DNA of 64,000 nt from NCBI RefSeq assembly GCF_045287255.1, contig NZ_CP137142.1, positions 1,364,001 through 1,428,000 of the forward strand, read 5' to 3'. The notes beneath the pieces are model-generated. The model was not told the origin of the DNA, did not search any database, and was given only the letters and a program-made list of their open reading frames with translations. This DNA is from Henriciella sp045287255. GTDB lineage: Bacteria > Pseudomonadota > Alphaproteobacteria > Caulobacterales > Hyphomonadaceae. Made by a program: the position numbers and the translations under genes. This document shows positions 58,604 to 64,000 of this stretch, piece after piece (position 1 is the first letter of the stretch; each line of letters begins with the position of its first letter).

Positions 58604-59287
58604 TTAAAATCGCCTTGCAAGAGAGATGAAGACAGCATCTTCTTCGAATACGCCTCCCTGCTCGCTGCGATAACCTAAAGCCAGGTCAAAACTGCGCCCC
58701 GCCCATAAAACTGAACTTTGCGATTTATAGGATCTGGCAAGACCTCCGCCCTCTTCAAGAAAGGCTTGAGTGATTAGCCAGATATTCTTGGTTGCCTTGC
58801 GGCCTATGCCCAACTCCGTCAGGGCACGCGTGCAGCCATCATGCTGCCGTTGAGCCACTTCGACATATGAGAATGTATCCACCTTCTGGAACTTGCCCGA
58901 CCATGCGGCCCCGGCACGAATTTCGGCTCCGATCCGCGAACAGTTTCCGAACCCACCAATCGCCTCGCCTTGCAAAAGCCCTGCTTCTGCAGAGAGAACC
59001 AAACCATCACCAAGCTGAAATGAGCGTCTGACTGTTGTGCGCCACGCATTCGAGTCGAAATCTGAAGCATCTTTGTAGCGGACCTGCTCGACTTTGGTCG
59101 TGACTGTCCATTTGGGATTCAGGCCATACTCAAAATAAATATCTGAGCGGATATTCTTGAGGTTCTCAACCTCACCTTGCGAAATACTGGTATAGGCATA
59201 CAGGCTGCCATCCCCGGCATGCCAAGGCGCCGCAACAGCATGAAGCTGTAGCAGCGCCAGCAAGCAGATCGTCCCCAGTCCCCGCAC
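58604..59287 (-). CDS. Putative outer-membrane beta-barrel protein, function unknown
   Basis: A 227-residue protein with a signal peptide (LGTICLLALLQLHAVAA) and alternating amphipathic strands (GSLYAYTSISQGE, SDIYFEYGLNPKWTVTTKVE), ending in Phe (SLARRF) as outer-membrane barrels do. No family is recognised. The only start before the signal peptide is the GTG at 59285-59287; an in-frame TAA lies just above it. The ribosome site is weak. It lies downstream of the MarR-family gene on the same strand. Confidence 0.6.
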   Translation of the reverse strand: MRGLGTICLLALLQLHAVAAPWHAGDGSLYAYTSISQGEVENLKNIRSDIYFEYGLNPKWTVTTKVEQVRYKDASDFDSNAWRTTVRRSFQLGDGLVLSAEAGLLQGEAIGGFGNCSRIGAEIRAGAAWSGKFQKVDTFSYVEVAQRQHDGCTRALTELGIGRKATKNIWLITQAFLEEGGGLARSYKSQSSVLWAGRSFDLALGYRSEQGGVFEEDAVFISLARRF

Positions 59288-59332
59288 ACATAGACTTTAT
59301 CTACGGCAAGAGACATGGCCAATCTTTTTTGA

Positions 59333-59848
59333 CTATAACTGGAACCGGATCTGATCGGACCAGAAACGCTCCAGACGAGACACAGTCTTGTTCAGCTGGG
59401 TCAAATCATCAGGGCGAACACTCGCCGTTGGCTCAAGCGCAGAAGCCTGGCGATCAAATAGCGCCTGAACACTGTCTCGTACTTTCAGGCCACGCTCTGT
59501 CAGTTTCAGATGTACTGTACGCTTATCAGCCTTGGAACGCGTCTGGATGAGATAACCGCCATCCTGCAGCTTCTTCATATTGTAAGACAGGCTGGTACCG
59601 GCAAAAGCACCGCGAGCGCGCAGAGTAGAGGCCGGGGTTTCCCCTTCACCAATCTCATAAAGCAGTAGCGCCTGAACGCCTGTCAGGTGACGCTCGCCGT
59701 TACGCTCCAGAGAGTCTTTCACGACATCATGGAGGCGGCGATGCGCCTGCTCCAGTAGAGAAAGAGATTTCACGAAGCTATCAGCTACAGTTTCGCTATC
59801 GTTTGCAGCCTCGGCTGCACCGTAATTCATTGTCATAACCATCACCAC
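59333..59848 (-). CDS. MarR-family regulator
   Basis: A 171-residue protein. The winged helix-turn-helix shows LLLYEIGEGETPASTLRARG, the recognition helix GTSLSYNMKKLQDGGYLI and the wing TRSKADKRTVHLKLTERG. A dyad CAAC-TTTT-GTTG (59850-59861) lies just before the start codon and could be its own operator. The outer-membrane-type gene follows, so it may regulate it. The effector is unknown. Confidence 0.85.
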   Translation of the reverse strand: MVMVMTMNYGAAEAANDSETVADSFVKSLSLLEQAHRRLHDVVKDSLERNGERHLTGVQALLLYEIGEGETPASTLRARGAFAGTSLSYNMKKLQDGGYLIQTRSKADKRTVHLKLTERGLKVRDSVQALFDRQASALEPTASVRPDDLTQLNKTVSRLERFWSDQIRFQL

Positions 59849-59849
59849 T

Positions 59850-59861
59850 CAACTTTTGTTG
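59850..59861. promoter_or_regulatory. Dyad at the MarR gene start
   Basis: CAAC-TTTT-GTTG, a short perfect dyad two bases before the MarR start codon. It is suitably placed for autorepression, but short. Confidence 0.3.
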
Positions 59862-59975
59862 TAGTTTGATTATATTTATTCCAATGAAGCTTATATTTCG
59901 TTAAGCAGACCTTGTTTTTGAGGTCTCTTGGTTAACAAAACAGGGGAAAGTGTTACTTAAATACTCGAATTCTAG

Positions 59976-60404
59976 CTATTTAGCCCCTAAAGGCGTCCCT
60001 CTGGCTGCCCACGCTTTTAGTTCTCCGTCGGCAATTGCCATAACCGCACGCAAACCTTCGCTCCCTTTGTTAAGAACATAAGACGCCGTCCACGAAACGA
60101 TAGTCTCACCATTCGACGAGATCATATCGTCAGCCACTTTGATTGAAACGGCCCCGGCGTCCAGTTCCAAATACTCGATCAAGCGCCTGCGTGCGGCGGC
60201 GACATCCTGCGCCTTATAGAAGGAAAGCAGATTGGCCGTATTCTTGTTAAAGTGCTCAGCGTCACGGAAAGTCAGGGATCGACCACCTGAAAGGATCACC
60301 GCCGGAAACATCCAATGCGCGCCAATTCCCACCGCATCATAGTTTGAGAAAGCCGCCGTATAGGACTGACACCATTGCTCGATCGCGTCTTTCATATCAG
60401 TCAA
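59976..60404 (-). CDS. NTF2/SnoaL-like small protein
   Basis: A 142-residue protein with the pattern of the NTF2-like cone fold: IEQWCQSYTAAFSNYDAVGIGAHW (split: IEQWCQSYTAAFSN / YDAVGIGAHW) at the N-terminus and GETIVSWTASYVLNKGSEG later. Members may bind ligands or catalyse isomerisations; the role here is unknown. It overlaps the 3' end of the hydrolase gene by 8 bp, so the two are coupled. Confidence 0.7.
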   Translation of the reverse strand: MTDMKDAIEQWCQSYTAAFSNYDAVGIGAHWMFPAVILSGGRSLTFRDAEHFNKNTANLLSFYKAQDVAAARRRLIEYLELDAGAVSIKVADDMISSNGETIVSWTASYVLNKGSEGLRAVMAIADGELKAWAARGTPLGAK

Positions 60405-61458
60405 AGCTCAACTCATCAGCGCCAAGGGGCGCGAAATAGCGATCAACATCTGCGTCACTGACATCCTCAAGCCGGGCTGGTGACCAGGCTGGCGCATTAT
60501 CCTTGTCGATGATGACGGCGCGAACGCCTTCTATAAAGTCAGGCGATTGCACCTTGCGCCAGCCGATGCGGTATTCCATCCGCATATTCTCTTCGAACGT
60601 CTCACAGCGCGCGCCTTCACGAACCTGTCTGAGAGCAACCTTTACTGTCTCAGGGGATTTGGTTCGCAATAGCGCAGCTTGCTTTTGACCCCAATCAGAA
60701 TCTGAGGCTTCCAGAGCAGCGACCATATCCTCGGCGCGATCACCCCTGAATGCGCTATCAATCAGGGCATGATGTTCGGCATAGCTTGCAGCGGGAATTG
60801 TATGCGTGAGGCTTTTCAGGATAACGCCCAGCAATTCCGCGGCGCCAGCAGAGAAGTCAGCGTCGAGAATTTGCGCCTTGAGGTTCGGCACCAGCTCACT
60901 TGGCAGGAAATGCGTGGCCACGCCTGCTGCGGCGACATCAGACCCTTTTAGTCGTGCCCCTGTTAGAGCGAGCCATGTGCCAAGCTCACCACGTAATCTT
61001 GGCAGGAACCAGCCACCCCCGACGTCCGGGAACAAACCAATCCCCGTCTCAGGCATCGCGAACAGGGTCCGCTCTGTTGCAATCCGATAAGAGCCATGGA
61101 CAGAAAGACCGACCCCGCCGCCCATCGTGACCCCATCCATGATCGCAACATAGGGCTTGGGAAACGCCTTGATCGCCGCATTCATGCGATACTCTTCGGC
61201 AAAGAAGGCGCGCGCCTCACGACCATCGCTCATCCCGCTTTCGCGTAGCATGGCGATATCCCCGCCTGCACAGAAGCCCCGTGTCCCATCGGCATGATCA
61301 ATCATCACGACGTGGACATCCGGATCGTCCCGCCATTCCCTTAGGGCGGTAAGGATCACCTCACACATTGGCAGGTTGAGAGCATGAAGGGCTTTCGGGC
61401 GGTTCAGGGTAATGTACCCTACCCCGCCCTGAATACGCGTCAGAACAGTATCAGTCAT
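60397..61458 (-). CDS. 3-hydroxyisobutyryl-CoA hydrolase (enoyl-CoA hydratase family)
   Basis: Crotonase-fold hydrolase of 353 residues, longer than simple enoyl-CoA hydratases and matching 3-hydroxyisobutyryl-CoA hydrolase of valine breakdown. GFCAGGDI (near residue 62) and GVTMGGGVGLSVHG (near 109) bind the thioester; the Glu in ETGIGLFPDVGGGWFLPRL (split: ETGIGLFPDV / GGGWFLPRL) is the catalytic residue. The substrate is inferred. The NTF2-like gene overlaps its 3' end. Confidence 0.85.
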   Translation of the reverse strand: MTDTVLTRIQGGVGYITLNRPKALHALNLPMCEVILTALREWRDDPDVHVVMIDHADGTRGFCAGGDIAMLRESGMSDGREARAFFAEEYRMNAAIKAFPKPYVAIMDGVTMGGGVGLSVHGSYRIATERTLFAMPETGIGLFPDVGGGWFLPRLRGELGTWLALTGARLKGSDVAAAGVATHFLPSELVPNLKAQILDADFSAGAAELLGVILKSLTHTIPAASYAEHHALIDSAFRGDRAEDMVAALEASDSDWGQKQAALLRTKSPETVKVALRQVREGARCETFEENMRMEYRIGWRKVQSPDFIEGVRAVIIDKDNAPAWSPARLEDVSDADVDRYFAPLGADELSFD

Positions 61459-61489
61459 GCACCCGCGTTAGCGCGCGGCACAGCGACAA

Positions 61490-63199
61490 TCAATGCCCGC
61501 CGCCAAAGATGCCTGTGCGAACATTATAATCGGCGGCAATCTCGTAATCCGGATCATCCTCACTATCGATCATCAACTGCCCTGCCTTGGTCAGCAGCGT
61601 ATGGCAGTCACGGGAGAGGTGACGCAGTTTCAAGGTCTTACCCTTGGCCTGATACTTGGCGGCCAGGTCTTCAATTGCCTGTAGTGCCGACTGATCAACG
61701 ATCCGCGAGCGCATGAAATCTATGATGACGACTTCCGGATCATCTTCAGGGTGGAAGAGTTCGGCAAAACCATCCGTGGAGCCAAAGAAGAGCGGACCTT
61801 CAATTTCATAGACTGTTGCGCCGGGTGTGCGAATAGAGTCGCGCTGCAGGATACGGATCTGTTTGGCATTGTTCCAGGCATAGACCAGAGCCGAGACGAT
61901 CACGCCGACAACAACGGCGACTGCGAGGTCTTCCAGAACCGTCACAACCGTCACAAGAATAATGACGAAAGCATCCGTCCATGGGATTTTCCGCATGATG
62001 CGCAGGCTGTTCCAGGCAAACGTTCCGATCACCACCATGAACATCACACCGACAAGAGCCGCGAGTGGGATCATCTCAATCCACTGTGAGCCGACTAGAA
62101 TAAAAGCGAGCAGGAAGAGCGCCGCAGAAATCCCTGAAAGACGCGTTCGGCCGCCCGACTTCACATTGATCATGGACTGGCCAATCATGGCGCAGCCACC
62201 CATGCCCCCAAAGAAGCCCGTGACGATATTGGACGTTCCCTGCGCCACACATTCCTGAGACGCGCCACCACGCTTGTTTGTGATCTCCCCAACAAGGTTG
62301 AGGGTCAGAAGGCTTTCAATCAGACCGATTGCAGCAAGGATCAGCGCATAGGGAAAGATGATATATAACGTTTCCAGGTTTAGCGGCGGGATGGGCGCAA
62401 ACCCTGTCTCGCTGCCCTCAAATTTGAAGACGCCATAGACCGGCTCTGAAGACGTGGTGAAAGGAATGTGGAAGGATGGCAGGCCGCCTTTGATGCTGGC
62501 AAGGTCACCAACGATCGGCGTATTCAGGCCAAAGCCAATGACAATCGCCGCGACGATACCAATCCCTGCCAACGGCGCAGGGATGACTTTCGTAACTTTG
62601 GGCAGGCCCCAGATAATCGCCATGGTCAAAACAATTAGGCCGATCATCATCAACATGTCGGGTGTCGGCAGCCAGTCGCCATTCGGCAGGAAGGAATGCG
62701 GGTCAGGTGTTGCAGTGCCCGGGACCTGAAACTGACCGATCTGCGCAAGGCCAATAACGATCGCAAGACCATTCACAAAGCCTAGCATGACCGGATGCGG
62801 GACCAGTCGGATGAACTTCCCCATCTTGAAGACGCCAGCGAGCACTTGAAGGATGCCCATCAGGACAACCGTTGCCAGCAGGTATTCAACACCGTGCACG
62901 GCTACGAGTGAGACCATGACAACAGCAAGTGCACCCGTCGCGCCTGAAATCATACCAGGTCGACCGCCCATAATGGCTGTGATGAGACCAACAATGAAAG
63001 CCGCATAAAGGCCCACGAGGGGCGGCACCCCAGCAACAAAGGCGAAAGCCACGGCCTCAGGCACCAGCGCAAGCGCCACGGTCAGTCCCGCCAGAATCTC
63101 AATCTTGATCCGATTAGGGGTAAAGGTCGCCCGCTGGGTCTCCGCCCAGGCAGACAGATTCATACGATCAGCATAGTCATGCAGGATGGATCGAGCCAT
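61490..63199 (-). CDS. SulP-family inorganic anion transporter with STAS domain
   Basis: A 569-residue transporter with about 10-12 membrane segments (LTVALALVPEAVAFAFVAGV, GFVNGLAIVIGLAQ and more), the SulP motif region FFGGMGGCAMIGQSMINVKS (split: FFGGMGGCAMIG / QSMINVKSGG), and a C-terminal STAS domain (about 450-550, VIIDFMRSRIVDQSALQAIE). Relatives move sulfate or bicarbonate with sodium or protons; the anion here is not predictable. An AAGGA ribosome site precedes the ATG. Confidence 0.9.
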   Translation of the reverse strand: MARSILHDYADRMNLSAWAETQRATFTPNRIKIEILAGLTVALALVPEAVAFAFVAGVPPLVGLYAAFIVGLITAIMGGRPGMISGATGALAVVMVSLVAVHGVEYLLATVVLMGILQVLAGVFKMGKFIRLVPHPVMLGFVNGLAIVIGLAQIGQFQVPGTATPDPHSFLPNGDWLPTPDMLMMIGLIVLTMAIIWGLPKVTKVIPAPLAGIGIVAAIVIGFGLNTPIVGDLASIKGGLPSFHIPFTTSSEPVYGVFKFEGSETGFAPIPPLNLETLYIIFPYALILAAIGLIESLLTLNLVGEITNKRGGASQECVAQGTSNIVTGFFGGMGGCAMIGQSMINVKSGGRTRLSGISAALFLLAFILVGSQWIEMIPLAALVGVMFMVVIGTFAWNSLRIMRKIPWTDAFVIILVTVVTVLEDLAVAVVVGVIVSALVYAWNNAKQIRILQRDSIRTPGATVYEIEGPLFFGSTDGFAELFHPEDDPEVVIIDFMRSRIVDQSALQAIEDLAAKYQAKGKTLKLRHLSRDCHTLLTKAGQLMIDSEDDPDYEIAADYNVRTGIFGGGH

Positions 63200-63300
63200 G
63201 CGGCGCGTCCTTTCAAGCTTGGGGTCTCATTCTCAAGGGGCCGCCCTACAGCGTTTATGTAAAAACCGCTAGTTCAGGCTACAGGTATTTATGAAGACAG

Positions 63301-63786
63301 CTATCGCGCAGCGCGAACCTGCCCAGCATGTAGCGCGCAGATCAGGGTGAATAGTCGCCTGGACGTATCAAAGTCGACCGTAACCTTGCCCTCTAACCGT
63401 TCGGCAACCAGTTCCGAGCCTTCATTGTGGATGCCGCGACGCGCCATGTCGATGGCCTCAATCTGGTGCGGCGTCGAGTTGCGGATCGCCTCGTAATAGC
63501 TCTCACAGATCATGAAATAATCGCGGATCACCCCTCGGAAAGGGCTCATCGAGAGCAAGAAGATATGTACGGCTTCACCGGCTTCAGTGCGAATATCGAA
63601 GACCAGCTTGCGCTCCTGCATCGAGAGATGAAGCACGTAAGGACCAACATCCTTCTCAAGCACTTCAAAGCTGTTTTCCTCAATCAGATCAAAGATGGCC
63701 ACACGACGTTCGTGTTCCGCATCGGGTCCGGACGCAGCCAGCGTCTCGTCATCAATCTCTACACTGACCAGCCGGTGCTCACCCAT
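63301..63786 (-). CDS. UPF0262-family protein
   Basis: A 161-residue cytosolic protein of the alphaproteobacterial UPF0262 family, unknown function. VLHLSMQERKLVFDIR and LSMSPFRGVIRDYFMICESYYEAIR (split: LSMSPFRGVIRDYF / MICESYYEAIR) are the conserved parts. It follows hisD by about 15 bp, the usual order in this class, suggesting cotranscription with histidine biosynthesis. Confidence 0.88.
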   Translation of the reverse strand: MGEHRLVSVEIDDETLAASGPDAEHERRVAIFDLIEENSFEVLEKDVGPYVLHLSMQERKLVFDIRTEAGEAVHIFLLSMSPFRGVIRDYFMICESYYEAIRNSTPHQIEAIDMARRGIHNEGSELVAERLEGKVTVDFDTSRRLFTLICALHAGQVRAAR

Positions 63787-63801
63787 GGTCCTGCCTGAAG
63801 C

Positions 63802-64000
63802 CTACACTTTGTTCGTTCGGATGGAGACAGATCGCGCGTGAGCTGGCAACCCTTCGGCCTCAGCCAAAGTCAGAGCCGCTGGCGCGAGCGCTGCAAAGCC
63901 ATCCGGTCCAGCCCTTTGAACACTCATTCGCTTAAGAAAGTCATACAGCCCAAGCCCGGAACTAAACCGCGCAGCGCGACTGGTCGGCAAGACATGGTTC
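63802..64000 (-). CDS. hisD: Histidinol dehydrogenase, C-terminal end (cut by window edge)
   Basis: The last about 66 codons of HisD, which oxidises histidinol to histidine with two NAD. The tail NHVLPTSRAARFSSGL, containing the conserved His and TS(x)AAR(F/Y) motif, then LGLYDFLKRMSVQ, identifies it. The 5' part lies outside the window. UPF0262 follows on the same strand. Confidence 0.92.
   Translation of the reverse strand, partial: NHVLPTSRAARFSSGLGLYDFLKRMSVQRAGPDGFAALAPAALTLAEAEGLPAHARSVSIRTNKV

Noticed and set aside
59119..59322. ATG-started frame overlapping the start of the putative outer-membrane protein in another frame
   Set aside because: The GTG-started frame has a continuous signal peptide and barrel-like strands; the other frame has no such features. 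I saw no sign of a frameshift.

Overview
The window is chromosomal DNA of an alphaproteobacterium. The gene order dusB-ntrB-ntrC-ntrY, a fused ispDF, the PBP-tmk-holB-tatD block, hisD followed by a UPF0262 gene, an NtrC without the GAFTGA loop and the abundance of secreted peptidases together suggest the Hyphomonadaceae/Maricaulales group. That placement is inference from gene content and order. The DNA is dense with genes on both strands, and I see no prophage, CRISPR array, rRNA or plasmid backbone.

Layout. 1-4.2 kb (minus strand): dusB-ntrB-ntrC-ntrY, the nitrogen-control locus, with ntrY cut by the window edge. 4.3-9 kb: ispDF and a CinA-type amidase on plus; lipA and a RatA/Coq10-like START protein on minus; then an acyl-CoA-synthetase-like ligase. 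9-13 kb: a membrane GGDEF/EAL protein and glycerol kinase. 13-18.7 kb (minus): rlpA, a D,D-carboxypeptidase, tmk, holB, tatD and a metallo-beta-lactamase-fold hydrolase. 18.9-20.6 kb: tRNA-Ser(TGA), a short gene-free flank and an IS1111-type (IS110 family) insertion sequence. 20.7-24.8 kb: a secreted tandem-barrel protein divergent from a LysR regulator, then a periplasmic M3 peptidase. 25.2-31.5 kb: a sphingosine-phosphate-lyase-like PLP enzyme and a TetR-controlled operon GMC oxidoreductase / HCCA-isomerase-like / SDR / GST. 31.5-34 kb: a secreted DUF5117-type metalloprotease. 34.1-38.4 kb: a polyhydroxyalkanoate (PHA) cluster phaZ-phaC / phaD / phasin. 38.5-43.8 kb: an HSL-type esterase, a TonB receptor, a MarR-like regulator and a secreted leucyl aminopeptidase. 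44.1-56.1 kb: a quorum-sensing luxR-luxI pair and a small membrane protein lying between two RND efflux systems. 56.4-64 kb: trigger factor, a lipoprotein cytochrome c, a putative outer-membrane protein, a MarR regulator, an NTF2-like protein, a 3-hydroxyisobutyryl-CoA hydrolase, a SulP transporter, UPF0262 and the 3' end of hisD.

How the genes fit together. Most blocks are core metabolism and envelope work. Four accessory modules deserve attention. (1) The TetR operon is preceded by two perfect tandem palindromes and encodes an unassigned, probably glutathione-linked oxidation pathway whose SDR has lost the YxxxK catalytic pair. (2) The PHA cluster resembles the medium-chain cluster of Pseudomonas in gene content, and its phasin carries a lysine-rich tail plus a helix-hairpin-helix-like domain. 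(3) luxRI has a perfect 16-bp lux-box-like palindrome and is flanked by two RND pumps. (4) The IS1111-type element has a third copy of its terminal repeat lying exactly over the transposase ribosome binding site, and a 3' non-coding segment where a guide (bridge/seek) RNA would be expected.

All assignments come from reading motifs, gene order and intergenic sequence; no database search was run.
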